This document shows positions 32,970 to 42,178 of a stretch of 46,573 nucleotides of DNA, piece after piece. The stretch is taken from assembly GCA_014802345.1 (NCBI GenBank), contig JAAVCM010000029.1, positions 65,143 to 111,715 of the forward strand. Reading direction: 5' to 3'. Numbering within the stretch: position 1 is the stretch's first letter; each line of letters opens with the position of its first letter. Under the pieces are notes generated by a model. That model was not told where the DNA came from. It worked only from the letters and a program-made list of their open reading frames with translations, and ran no database searches. The position numbers and the translations under genes are program-made. This stretch comes from Bacteroides sp. (GTDB lineage Bacteria; Bacteroidota; Bacteroidia; Bacteroidales; Muribaculaceae).

Positions 32970-35132
32970 ATGAGTTCACCCACTCCTCCTAAAAATCCCC
33001 AGCCCAATAAAAAGTTCGGGGGTATAAAGTTCAGTATGTACTGGGCTTACGCCATCATCATTGTTTTCCTCCTCGGGATGCTCTACATTGACGACAATTC
33101 AATCACGAAGGAGGTCAGTTTCACAAAGTTTGAAGAATATGTGACCCACGGCGGAGTGGGCGACATGACGGTTTTCACCAACACCAATCAGGCCGAGGCG
33201 GTGCTGTCTGACTCACTCGCAAGCACTATCTTCCCCGAAAGCCAGTACAAAGGAGGCAAGGGTATGATAGCCAAAATCGTCACAGACATTCCGTCGGCCG
33301 ACAGGTTTCAGGACAAAATCGACCTCTGGAAGCAGGAGGGTGTCTATCACGGCAACGTGAAATATGAAAAGGCCTCGGACTACTCGGCTCTTATCTGGAC
33401 ATTCGGCCCGATTCTCCTCCTTGTGGCCTTCTGGTTCATCATGATGCGCCGTATGTCGGGCGGAACGAGCGGGGGAGGCCCCGGCGGTGTCTTCAACGTC
33501 GGAAAATCCAAACCGAAAGTGTTTGACAAAGGCGAAGGCACCAATGTGACGTTCAAGGATGTGGCCGGACTGACCGAAGCCAAGACCGAAATACGCGAAA
33601 TCGTGGAGTTTCTCCGCAATCCCCAGCGCTATACCGACCTCGGTGCCAAAATTCCGAAAGGCGCGCTCCTCGTAGGCCCTCCCGGAACCGGTAAAACCCT
33701 TCTTGCCAAGGCTGTCGCAGGTGAGGCCAATGTGCCTTTCTTCTCAATGTCAGGTTCTGACTTCGTAGAGATGTTTGTCGGTGTCGGTGCATCGCGTGTC
33801 CGCGACCTGTTCCGTCAGGCAAAGGAGAAAGCACCCTGCATCGTGTTCATCGACGAGATTGATGCCGTCGGTCGTGCGCGCGGCAAGAACCCCAACATGG
33901 GAGCCAATGACGAGCGCGAGAATACCCTCAACCAGCTTCTCACCGAGATGGACGGCTTCGGGACAAACAGCGGTGTAATAATCCTCGCCGCTACCAACCG
34001 CGCCGACATACTCGACAAGGCTCTGCTCCGCGCCGGACGTTTCGACCGACAGATTAATGTCGACCTTCCCGAGTTGAAGGACCGTATAGAGGTGTTCAAG
34101 GTGCATCTGCGCAACATCAAGACCGACGATTCGGTGGATGTCGACCTCATGGCGCGCCAGACGGCGGGCTTCTGTGGCGCGGACATAGCAAATGTCTGCA
34201 ACGAAGCTGCCCTCATCGCTGCCCGAAGCAACAAGAAGGCCGTAGACCGCGAGAGCTTCATGGCTGCTATCGACCGTATCATCGGCGGTCTCGAGCATAG
34301 CTCGAAGATTATCTCCGCTGACGAGAAGAAGGCAATCGCCATTCATGAGGCAGGCCATGCCACAGTGTCGTGGTTCCTCGAATACTCAAACGAAATGGTC
34401 AAGGTCTCAATCGTCCCGCGCGGTATGGCTCTCGGAGCGGCGTGGTATATGCCCGAGGAGCGTCAGATCACACCTTTGCAGGCTCTGCTCGACCAGATAT
34501 GTATGACTCTTGGCGGACGTGCCGCCGAGGAGCTTACCCTCGGTCAGGTTTCGACAGGTGCGCTCAACGACCTTGAAAAAGTTACCAAGATGGCCTACGC
34601 CATTGTGGTCTACTACGGTATGAGCGACAAGATACCCAACGTGTGCTACTATGACTCCACCGGGCAGTCCTACGGCTTCTCGAAGCCCTACGGCGGTGAG
34701 CGTGCCAAGCAGATTGACGATGAGGTGTCGCGCATCATCAGCGAGCAGTATGAACGTGCGAAAAAGATTCTCCGCGACCATAAGGAGGGTCACGCCAAAC
34801 TTGCCGAGACGCTTCTCACGAAGGAGGTCATGTATGCCGAGGACCTCGTCAACATCTTCGGAAAGCGCCAGTGGAAGTCACGCACTGAGGAAATCATGCG
34901 TCTCCAGGCCGAGCGCGATGCAAAGCGTGAACTTGAAGAGGCAAAGAAGGCTGAGGAGGATAAGAAATCTGCGGACGGACATCTCTCCGACAAGACTCTT
35001 TCCGACGATGTCGTGGATGTCACCGCCACAGTCGTCGAGGCTGCTGAATCTGTCCCTTCCGCTGAATCCACGGATAAGGACGCAGAAAAGAAGGAGGATT
35101 CAACTCCGACGCCTCCGCCATTCAAGGGTTGA
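32970..35132 (+). CDS. ftsH: ATP-dependent zinc metalloprotease FtsH
   Basis: The protein has 720 residues. Two membrane helices flank a periplasmic segment ([17 protein letters not shown] and [18 protein letters not shown]). The AAA+ domain has Walker A GPPGTGKT at 236-243, [15 protein letters not shown] and the arginine-finger region [11 protein letters not shown]. The protease zinc site is HEAGH at 459-463. It degrades membrane and short-lived cytosolic proteins. The C-terminal tail is long and acidic ([20 protein letters not shown]), usual for Bacteroidetes FtsH. It ends at a strong terminator. Confidence 0.96.
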   Translation: MSSPTPPKNPQPNKKFGGIKFSMYWAYAIIIVFLLGMLYIDDNSITKEVSFTKFEEYVTHGGVGDMTVFTNTNQAEAVLSDSLASTIFPESQYKGGKGMIAKIVTDIPSADRFQDKIDLWKQEGVYHGNVKYEKASDYSALIWTFGPILLLVAFWFIMMRRMSGGTSGGGPGGVFNVGKSKPKVFDKGEGTNVTFKDVAGLTEAKTEIREIVEFLRNPQRYTDLGAKIPKGALLVGPPGTGKTLLAKAVAGEANVPFFSMSGSDFVEMFVGVGASRVRDLFRQAKEKAPCIVFIDEIDAVGRARGKNPNMGANDERENTLNQLLTEMDGFGTNSGVIILAATNRADILDKALLRAGRFDRQINVDLPELKDRIEVFKVHLRNIKTDDSVDVDLMARQTAGFCGADIANVCNEAALIAARSNKKAVDRESFMAAIDRIIGGLEHSSKIISADEKKAIAIHEAGHATVSWFLEYSNEMVKVSIVPRGMALGAAWYMPEERQITPLQALLDQICMTLGGRAAEELTLGQVSTGALNDLEKVTKMAYAIVVYYGMSDKIPNVCYYDSTGQSYGFSKPYGGERAKQIDDEVSRIISEQYERAKKILRDHKEGHAKLAETLLTKEVMYAEDLVNIFGKRQWKSRTEEIMRLQAERDAKRELEEAKKAEEDKKSADGHLSDKTLSDDVVDVTATVVEAAESVPSAESTDKDAEKKEDSTPTPPPFKG

Positions 35133-35192
35133 AATCTGAATCTGATTTGAGGCTTCACGTCTGAGTCTGCCTCACATTTATACGGAAATAAA

Positions 35193-35246
35193 AACTCACC
35201 GCCGGTATTGCCAATTATGTGCAGCCGGCGGTGAGTTGTTTTTTTA
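35193..35246 (+). terminator. Terminator after ftsH
   Basis: AACTCACCGCCGG (35193-35205) pairs perfectly with CCGGCGGTGAGTT (35225-35237) around 19 bases, followed by a run of seven T. Confidence 0.9.
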
Positions 35247-35301
35247 TCGGAAGCAGAGAAGAGGTGCGGTTCACGGATTTGATTTGAGATTCATCGGCTG
35301 T

Positions 35302-35344
35302 AAAAAAGATTGAGGGAGAAGTGTTACGGCAACACCTCTCCCTC
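35302..35344 (-). terminator. Terminator of the nifJ transcript
   Basis: GAGGGAGA-GTGTT (from 35312) pairs with AACAC-TCTCCCTC (to 35344) around ACGGC with one mismatch. On the minus strand it is followed by CTTTTTT at 35302-35309. Confidence 0.8.
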
Positions 35345-35462
35345 GGCTTCAAAATCAACGTCAAAACTATTGTTTATATATAGCGCCGTAGGTTTTGCGG
35401 TCAATTTCTATGAGTGACTTTTCACGATAATTGTAACGCTTCTTGGATTGAATATAATCCGG

Positions 35463-38400
35463 CTATTTTCTGTTGGCGATGGCTTTCAGTTCATCCATGT
35501 TGCGGTTGCAGTCCTTCTGGAGTTCGGGACGGAGGATTCCGGCTTCCTTCGGATCAATCATATTGAGGTCAATGTAGCGATCCTCGTTGACGGCAAAGTC
35601 CTCGATGGTCCTTACAGGTTCGGAATTTGGATATTTTGGCGAAGCTGTCAGGGTTGATGAACCGTTGTCGCCGCTGTTGTCGGGGCCGGGGATGACACTG
35701 TCGATTGTCAGTGCCGTCTCGCCCTTGGCGTATGCCTCGGGATTGAAACGGTAGAGTGGCCAATAACCTGCTTCGACGGCACGCCGCTGCTCTACGATGG
35801 AGTGGCCGAGACCCGGACGGATGCCGTGGTTTATACACGGGCAGTAGGCAATCACGATTGCAGGGCCGGGATAGCGCTCGGCTTCGGCAAGTGCGTCGAT
35901 GGCCTGCTGGTAGTTCGCACCGAGTGAGATGGAAGCGACATAGACCGAACCGTAGGTCATCATCATGCGTCCGAGTTCCTTTTTGGCTACGCGCTTTCCG
36001 TCGGGCGAATACTTCGCCACCGCGCTTCTGGGGGTAGCCTTCGATGTCTGGCCGCCGGTGTTGGAGTAACATTCGGTGTCCATGACGAGGATTTTGATGG
36101 GTTCGCCCGAGGCAAGGACGTGGTCAAGTCCTGCAAAACCGATGTCGTATGCCCAGCCGTCGCCGCCGATTGCCCATACGCTTTTCTTGCCGAACATATC
36201 GGATGCCTCATAGAGACTGGCGTAGGCGGGGTTCATTTCGCGGACAGGTTCAAGCATAGTTTTGAGCTGTTGGCCAGTCGACTGTGAGAGCTGTGGGTCA
36301 TCCTTGGCCGAATACCATGCTTCGAGCGAGGCTTTGAGATAGGGGAGGGTGTCGGGGCTGTCGATAAGCTCCTTGACCTGCTCGGCCACCCTGCGGCGGC
36401 GTTGCTCGACGGCTACGAGCATACCGTAGCCATACTCGCCATTGTCCTCGAAGAGAGAATTGCCCCATGCCGGACCTTTGCCCTGCGGGTTGGTGCAGTA
36501 GGCATTGGAGGGGAAGTTGGCACCCCAGATGGAGCTGCATCCGGTGGCGTTGGCTATCAGCATACGGTCGCCGAAAAGCTGGGTGAGGAGCTTGACGTAG
36601 GGGGTCTCTCCGCAACCGGCGCAGGCACCCGAAAATTCCAGACAGGGTTGCTGGAACTGCGAACCGTTGACGCTTTCGCGCGGGAGGAGATTGTCTTTGA
36701 GGGTCACGTTGTCCTGCGCCCATTCGAGCATCTGCACCTCGCGGTCGACCACCTCTTCAAGAGGCGTCATGGTGAGTGCATGACCCGGACAGATGATTGA
36801 GCATGACGAGCAGCCGAGGCAGTCCTCAGGATAGTTCTGAATGTGGAATTTGTAGCCCGAAAGCTGGGGCGCACCCTTCGCATCCTTCATGGCGAAGCCT
36901 TCGGGAGCTTTGGCTGCCTCCTCGGGTGAAAGGACAAAGGGGCGGATGGCGGCGTGAGGGCAGACGAGGGAACATTCCGTACATTCGACGCACTTGTCAA
37001 CATCCCAGACCGGGACGCGAGTGGCGATGCGGCGATGCTCGTAGGCGGTCGTACCCATCGGGAGTATTCCGGCGGGGTCAAGTGCCGACACAGGGATGAG
37101 GTCGCCACGGCCTTTGATGCAGGGAGTGTGTATGTTCTTTATGAATGATTCCAATTCCTTCGTCGCAAATTTAAGCTCACGCTTGTGAGTGACCTGCGGA
37201 GCGGAGGTCCAGCCTTCGATGGAGGTGTAGTCTACTTCATGGAGCGCACCGAGGGTCATGTCGACGGCTTCAAGATTCCGTTTGACAACCTCGCCACCCT
37301 CGTGCATATATGTCTTGCTGATCTGCTCTTTGAGCTGGGTGATGCTTTCCTGAAAAGGAATTATGTCGCTCAGATGGAGGAACACGGTCTCCATCACCAT
37401 GTTGATGCGCGGTCCGAGTCCGCATTTCGCGGCAATCGTGTCGGCATCAATGTTGAAGAAGCGCAGTTTCTTATCCGATATGGTCTGACGCATTTCAAGC
37501 GGGAGGTTCTTGCAGAGCTGTTCGGGTGTCCACGGCGAGTTAAGGACGAAGATACCACCCTTCTTGGCCTTGTCAATCATAGTGAAGCGGTTGACGTAGG
37601 AGGTCTTGTGGCAGCCGATGTAGTCCGCACCGTCGATGCCGTAGGCCGAGGTGACGGGAGTCTTGCCGATGCGCAGTTGCGAGATGGTGTAGCCACCCGA
37701 TTTCTTGGCAGAGTAGCTGAAATAAGCCTGAGCGTAAAGACCGGGAGTGTTTCCGAGTATGTTTGCCACCTGCTTCGTACCGCCGACGGTGCCGTCGTTT
37801 CCGATGGCATAGAATATGGTCTGATAGGTGGATGTCGCCACGTTGGTCTCGACATTTTCGGTCACGTCGAGCGAGAGATGGGTCACATCGTCGTTGATGC
37901 CTACGGTGAAGGGATTCTGAGGTTTCTCCTTTGCCATCTCGTCGAATATTGCCTTTACCATCGAGGGGTCGAACTCCTTGCTTGAAAGCCCGTAGCGGCC
38001 GCCGATGATGCGGATGTCCTCTGCGCCGGCTACTCCCGAGAGAGCCGTCATCACATCCTGACATAGAGGTTCATGCTGTGCGCCCGGCTCTTTGGTGCGG
38101 TCAAGGACGGCGATGGTCCTGACGGTCTTTGGAAGCGCATTGCGGAAAGCCTCGGCTGGGAAGGGGCGATAGAGGCGGATTTTAATCACACCTGTCTTAT
38201 AGCCCTTCTCGCGGTTGAGGTAGCCGACTGTCTCGCCGACGACATCGGCGGCGGAACCTATGACGACTATCACGCGGTCAGCGTCAGGAGCGCCGACATA
38301 GTCCACGAGATGATACTGCCGGCCGGTCAGTCTGCCGACCTTGTCCATGGCATCCTGCACGATACCGGGAAAAGCGTCATAATACCTGTTGGAAGCCTCG

Positions 38401-39080
38401 CGGTTCTGGAAATAGACATCGGGGTTCTGCGCCGAACCTCGCTGGTCGGGATGTTCGGGGTTCATGGCACTGCGTCTGAACTGATTGACCTTCGTCCAGT
38501 TGACGAGGGGTCTCATCTCCTCGTAGTCAATCATGTCGATGGTGTCCATTTCGGACGATGTGCGCCATCCGTCAAAGAAGTGGAGGACAGGAAGCGAGCC
38601 TTCGATTGCCGCAAGGTGTGCTACAAGACCGAGATCCATCGTCTCCTGCACGGAGGCTGAGGCAAGCATGGTGAAACCGGTCGCACGGCACGCCATCACG
38701 TCCTGATGGTCGCCGAAGATGGAAAGCGCGTGGGTTGCGAGGGAGCGGCAGCCCACATGGAAGACGACCGGGAGAAGCTCCCCCGAGATTTTATACATAT
38801 TCGGAATCATCAGCATCAGTCCCTGCGATGCGGTGAAGGTGGTTGCGAGTGCGCCTGCGGCTGCCGCGCCGTGGACTGCACCGGCAGCGCCGAGTTCGCT
38901 CTCCATTTCGCGCACTTCAAGAGGCTGTCCCATGAGGTTGCGCCGTCCTTCGAGTCCCCACTTCTGGGCTGTGTCGCCCATTGAGGCTATCGGCGTGATT
39001 GGATAGATTGTTGCTACATCGCTAAGGGCTAAGGCCACATGAGCAGCGGCCGTGCATCCGTCAAGAATCTGTTTTTTCAT
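35463..39080 (-). CDS. nifJ: Pyruvate:ferredoxin (flavodoxin) oxidoreductase
   Basis: The protein has 1205 residues, the single-chain homodimeric form. The N-terminal domain (ALSDVATIYPITPIASMGDT) binds pyruvate. A domain with the two ferredoxin motifs CVECTECSLVCPHAAIRPF and CLGCSSCSIICPGHA lies around 690-770. The C-terminal thiamine-diphosphate domain has CSGACAGCGETPY earlier and GDGWAYDIGFAGLDHVL, then LVMDTECYSNTGGQTSK. It makes acetyl-CoA, CO2 and reduced ferredoxin and is central to anaerobic fermentation. It follows the oxalate genes on the same strand with a 129-base gap containing a hairpin, so read-through from them is possible but unproven. Confidence 0.96.
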   Translation of the reverse strand: MKKQILDGCTAAAHVALALSDVATIYPITPIASMGDTAQKWGLEGRRNLMGQPLEVREMESELGAAGAVHGAAAAGALATTFTASQGLMLMIPNMYKISGELLPVVFHVGCRSLATHALSIFGDHQDVMACRATGFTMLASASVQETMDLGLVAHLAAIEGSLPVLHFFDGWRTSSEMDTIDMIDYEEMRPLVNWTKVNQFRRSAMNPEHPDQRGSAQNPDVYFQNREASNRYYDAFPGIVQDAMDKVGRLTGRQYHLVDYVGAPDADRVIVVIGSAADVVGETVGYLNREKGYKTGVIKIRLYRPFPAEAFRNALPKTVRTIAVLDRTKEPGAQHEPLCQDVMTALSGVAGAEDIRIIGGRYGLSSKEFDPSMVKAIFDEMAKEKPQNPFTVGINDDVTHLSLDVTENVETNVATSTYQTIFYAIGNDGTVGGTKQVANILGNTPGLYAQAYFSYSAKKSGGYTISQLRIGKTPVTSAYGIDGADYIGCHKTSYVNRFTMIDKAKKGGIFVLNSPWTPEQLCKNLPLEMRQTISDKKLRFFNIDADTIAAKCGLGPRINMVMETVFLHLSDIIPFQESITQLKEQISKTYMHEGGEVVKRNLEAVDMTLGALHEVDYTSIEGWTSAPQVTHKRELKFATKELESFIKNIHTPCIKGRGDLIPVSALDPAGILPMGTTAYEHRRIATRVPVWDVDKCVECTECSLVCPHAAIRPFVLSPEEAAKAPEGFAMKDAKGAPQLSGYKFHIQNYPEDCLGCSSCSIICPGHALTMTPLEEVVDREVQMLEWAQDNVTLKDNLLPRESVNGSQFQQPCLEFSGACAGCGETPYVKLLTQLFGDRMLIANATGCSSIWGANFPSNAYCTNPQGKGPAWGNSLFEDNGEYGYGMLVAVEQRRRRVAEQVKELIDSPDTLPYLKASLEAWYSAKDDPQLSQSTGQQLKTMLEPVREMNPAYASLYEASDMFGKKSVWAIGGDGWAYDIGFAGLDHVLASGEPIKILVMDTECYSNTGGQTSKATPRSAVAKYSPDGKRVAKKELGRMMMTYGSVYVASISLGANYQQAIDALAEAERYPGPAIVIAYCPCINHGIRPGLGHSIVEQRRAVEAGYWPLYRFNPEAYAKGETALTIDSVIPGPDNSGDNGSSTLTASPKYPNSEPVRTIEDFAVNEDRYIDLNMIDPKEAGILRPELQKDCNRNMDELKAIANRK

Positions 39081-39133
39081 CTCGGTGGGCTGTGTTGAAT
39101 GGGGGGATAGTGGTGTATTCTGTAAGTAGTGGA

Positions 39134-39158
39134 CATAAGGGAGAGTCAGTCCCTTATG
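39134..39158. other. Hairpin between the AEC transporter gene and nifJ
   Basis: CATAAGGGA (39134-39142) pairs perfectly with TCCCTTATG (39150-39158) around a 7-base loop. There is no T tract, so termination is not assured. It may be a processing or stability element at the end of the oxalate gene transcript. Confidence 0.55.
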
Positions 39159-39209
39159 CCCTGAAAATGTCTTTAATCTGTCGTTGGTGGAACGATTAGA
39201 GAGCTACTC

Positions 39210-40184
39210 TTAATGGATAAACATATCGGTGATCCACAACCAAAGAGGACAACATCCGATAAAGAGAATCACACTGAGGGTGAGTGAAGATGTACCGGTT
39301 GCGACATAGGTGTCGTTCTCGTCGGCAATGATGATACCTGAGAATGCCGGGGGAAGAGCCGCTGCCACAACAAGCATCTTAAGATTGTCGGGATCCATGT
39401 GGAAGAGCAGACCGAGTGCGAGAACTACCGCAGGCATTACGAACATCTTCAGTATAGAACCGAGAATAACCTGCCAGTTAATTGAGAACTTGATGGCTGA
39501 AAGGGTAATACCGGCTGAGAACACTGCCAGCGATGCGTTAGCCTTTGCGATAAGGTCAAACGAAGGGCTGAGTTCCTTTGGCCAAGGTATACCGACGAGT
39601 ACCCAGATCACTGCAAGAATAGGAGCCCATGCGACAGGCTGTTCGAGAGCGTGAATCACCGGCTTCCAAGCCGATTCCTTCTTGCCGTTCTTCAAAGCAC
39701 CCTGCTTTTCGAGCGATGCATTCATCAGTGACAGACCCACAGGAATACCGATGGCATTGACCACGATTCCCACGATTGCCACAACCAGTGCGACGGAAGG
39801 AAGACCTACGGTCGAGTCAAAGATAGGCTCAAGCACTGCAAAACCAAGGAAGCCGATGGTAGGCGAACCACTGATAAGCGCGCTGACGGCGGCATCAGCA
39901 CCGGTGTTCTTCTTGAAGCAGTATTTGAAGATGAAGTACACGAGCATGAAACAGCCCATGATACCTATGATCGACACGAGTGTGAGGTTGACATATTTTG
40001 CAAGCTCTTCACGCGATGACTGAACTATTGAAACGAACAGTGCTGCCGGAAGTGCGAACTCAAGCACAACCTTGTTGAATTTCTTTGCGTCATCTCCGCT
40101 GAAGACACCCTTTTTTCCGGAAATAAAACCGGCAAGCATGACCACCACAATTGGTACGATGGCGTACAATATAATGTGTAACAT
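39210..40184 (-). CDS. AEC-family carboxylate transporter, likely oxalate/formate carrier
   Basis: The protein has 324 residues with about ten membrane segments. It starts MLHIILYAIVPIVVVMLAGF, with a cytoplasmic GKKGVFSGDDAKKFNKVVLEF loop typical of auxin efflux carrier (AEC) family proteins. The second repeat follows near WAPILAVIWVLVGIPWP. The YfdV protein of E. coli, an AEC member, lies beside frc and oxc there, so this copy is probably the oxalate or formate carrier of the set. That role is inferred from position; the family also moves malonate and other dicarboxylates. Confidence 0.85.
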   Translation of the reverse strand: MLHIILYAIVPIVVVMLAGFISGKKGVFSGDDAKKFNKVVLEFALPAALFVSIVQSSREELAKYVNLTLVSIIGIMGCFMLVYFIFKYCFKKNTGADAAVSALISGSPTIGFLGFAVLEPIFDSTVGLPSVALVVAIVGIVVNAIGIPVGLSLMNASLEKQGALKNGKKESAWKPVIHALEQPVAWAPILAVIWVLVGIPWPKELSPSFDLIAKANASLAVFSAGITLSAIKFSINWQVILGSILKMFVMPAVVLALGLLFHMDPDNLKMLVVAAALPPAFSGIIIADENDTYVATGTSSLTLSVILFIGCCPLWLWITDMFIH

Positions 40185-40232
40185 ATTCTTATTTGATTTA
40201 GTGAGTTATTCTTGCTTAAAAACAAACTCGGA

Positions 40233-40266
40233 GTTCAGGGAGTGGATAGGTCTTGACTTCCTGAAC
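40233..40266. other. Hairpin between oxc and the AEC transporter gene
   Basis: GTTCAGG (40233-40239) pairs with CCTGAAC (40260-40266), and AGT/ACT extends the stem after one mismatch. It lies in the 106-base spacer of the oxalate gene set. Confidence 0.5.
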
Positions 40267-40290
40267 ACCGGGTTTAAAGGGGTGTCTGGA

Positions 40291-42024
40291 TTAGACGGTG
40301 TAGTCAATCAGAGGAGTCGGGTTGAGGTAGCCGATGTGACCGCTCTCCTTGCCTGAGTCGGCAGCGAGCTGAACATTGATGATCGACGGCTTCTTCGAGG
40401 CGATAGACTCTTTGAGCGCTGCTGTAAGCTCGTCGGGAGTGGAGACATAGTAGTTGGCAGACCCGAATGCCTCGCCGATTTTTTCATAGCGGGCGTTGAT
40501 GTCAAGAGTAGTAGGAGCAGGCTCGTCCTTGCCGGAGGGGTCAACACCGATGCCGTTGTAGATACCGCCGTTGTTGAAGATTACGACCGTACAGGGGAGT
40601 TGGTAGCGGCAGATAGTGCCGAAATCCATGCCGGAGAATCCGAATGCCGAGTCACCTTCGACTGCCACTACGCTCTTGCCGGTGGCGACTGCGGCGCCGA
40701 TGGTGGAACCCATGCCCATACCCATGATTGACCATGATGCACAGTCGACACGATGGCGGGGGAGAGCCATATCGACAGAGTCACGGGTGTCGTCAAGAGT
40801 ATTCGCGCCCTCGTTGATGAGGATTACATCGGGATTGGATTCAAGCACGGGCTTGATGGCTGCGATTGCACTCCAATGGGTCATGGGAGTAGCGGTGAGG
40901 GCATCTTTGAGACGGGTCTCGAACTTGGCGTTCTTCACCTTGCTTTCAGATTGCAGTGAAGTGAGCCATGCGGGATCTGCCGCCATCTTCTTGCCCTTCA
41001 TCTCACTGAGGATTGCTTCGAGCGAGAGATTGAGGTCACCGATGACAGGAGCGGCGATAGGCACGTTGCGGTCGATTTCGGTAGGCTGGACGTCGAGCTG
41101 AACGAACTTCACGTCGGGATTCCACTTACCGCGGCCGAACTGAAGCATCCAGTTGATACGTGCGCCGACAACCATCACGACATCTGCCTGCTCCATGATG
41201 GTGCTGCGGCATGAAAGTGCGCTCAGGGGACCGTTGTCAGGCATAAGACCCTTCGCCATCGACATTGCGAGATAGGGGATATTGTAGGTCTCGATAAGTT
41301 CCTTGATGTTGTCGTCGACCTGAGCGTAGGCTGCGCCCTTGCCGAGGAGGATTGCCGGACGCTTTGCGTTGAGGAGCAGGTCGGCAGCGCGCTTCACGGC
41401 ATCATTGTTAGGAGCTACGGGAGTGTAGACGTCAACCGGAGTATAGAAGAGCTTCTCGGCATCCTCGCGGTTCATGACCTCAGCGAGTGCGGGGGTTGCC
41501 ATGTCGATATACACACCGCCGGGACGACCGCTGACGGCTGCACGGTAGGCTCGGGCCACTGCCGAGGGAATATCTTTGGCGTAGCTGCAACGGAAAGCTG
41601 CCTTGACGTAAGGACGGGCGGCGTTGAGCTGGTCAAGCTGCTCGTAGGTACCCATGTCCATGTCGACCATCGTAGGGTCGCTGGCACCTGAAATCTGAAT
41701 CATAGGATAGCAGTTGACGGTTGCATTGGTGGTTGCGGTAAGGCCGTTGAGGAATCCGAGCGAGGATACGGTCAGCAGCACACCGGGCTGGCGTGTGAGA
41801 TAGCCGTGGGTTGCGGCGGCCATACCTGCCTGCTGCTCGAATCGGAAGCCATAATAGTTCATGCCCACCTTCTGCATTGCATAGGCGACTTCAGTGACAG
41901 GGATGCCTACAAGACCATAGACATCATTAAGACCGAGGCGGTGAAGGGCCTCGGCGAGGATATACATACCCGTTACTTGTTCGGGAAAATGAGGTGCGGC
42001 GGGAGTTGATGTGGTATTTGCCAT
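40291..42024 (-). CDS. oxc: Oxalyl-CoA decarboxylase
   Basis: The start MANTTSTPAAPHFPEQVTGM was chosen over a longer frame whose N terminus (MCTTTCNCRLPPPSF) looks non-coding. The 577-residue protein has the thiamine-diphosphate decarboxylase layout: pyrimidine domain with activating Glu63 in FRFEQQAGMAA, a central domain, then GDSAFGFSG near 457 leading to VIFNNGGIYNGIG, the cofactor-binding GDS...NN signature. The C-terminal SANYYVSTPDELTAA resembles known Oxc. It converts oxalyl-CoA to formyl-CoA and CO2. It lies between frc and the transporter gene. Confidence 0.93.
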   Translation of the reverse strand: MANTTSTPAAPHFPEQVTGMYILAEALHRLGLNDVYGLVGIPVTEVAYAMQKVGMNYYGFRFEQQAGMAAATHGYLTRQPGVLLTVSSLGFLNGLTATTNATVNCYPMIQISGASDPTMVDMDMGTYEQLDQLNAARPYVKAAFRCSYAKDIPSAVARAYRAAVSGRPGGVYIDMATPALAEVMNREDAEKLFYTPVDVYTPVAPNNDAVKRAADLLLNAKRPAILLGKGAAYAQVDDNIKELIETYNIPYLAMSMAKGLMPDNGPLSALSCRSTIMEQADVVMVVGARINWMLQFGRGKWNPDVKFVQLDVQPTEIDRNVPIAAPVIGDLNLSLEAILSEMKGKKMAADPAWLTSLQSESKVKNAKFETRLKDALTATPMTHWSAIAAIKPVLESNPDVILINEGANTLDDTRDSVDMALPRHRVDCASWSIMGMGMGSTIGAAVATGKSVVAVEGDSAFGFSGMDFGTICRYQLPCTVVIFNNGGIYNGIGVDPSGKDEPAPTTLDINARYEKIGEAFGSANYYVSTPDELTAALKESIASKKPSIINVQLAADSGKESGHIGYLNPTPLIDYTV

Positions 42025-42076
42025 AGTGATAGATAGAATTGATGAATGATTATATGAGGGTTGAGAATAGAAAGAG

Positions 42077-42137
42077 GGAGGGGGCAACCGGCAATTGCAC
42101 GTTGTAGTACACAAGACAATTTCCGATTGTCCCCTCC
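42077..42137. other. Long, nearly fully paired hairpin between frc and oxc
   Basis: GGAGGGGGCAA (42077-42087) pairs with TTGTCCCCTCC (42127-42137) with one G-T wobble. Inside, CGG-AATTG pairs with CAATT-CCG, and TTGT/ACAA can close the loop. The sequence downstream on the minus strand is pyrimidine-rich but has no T run. A processing, stabilising or attenuating element in the frc-oxc mRNA is the likely role. Confidence 0.65.
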
Positions 42138-42178
42138 GGTGTTAAGTTATCTGTTGATAGTGAGTGTAGTCTGTATGA

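Larger units (their letters stand above)
35133..35462. other. 330-base spacer between convergent ftsH and nifJ
   Basis: It contains the ftsH terminator (35193-35246) and the nifJ terminator (35302-35344). No gene is recognised in the rest. Confidence 0.65.

Noticed and set aside
37185-37985. Long open frame antisense to nifJ (266 codons)
   Set aside because: It lies fully inside nifJ and its translation lacks family features; such shadows are common in GC-rich codon-biased genes.
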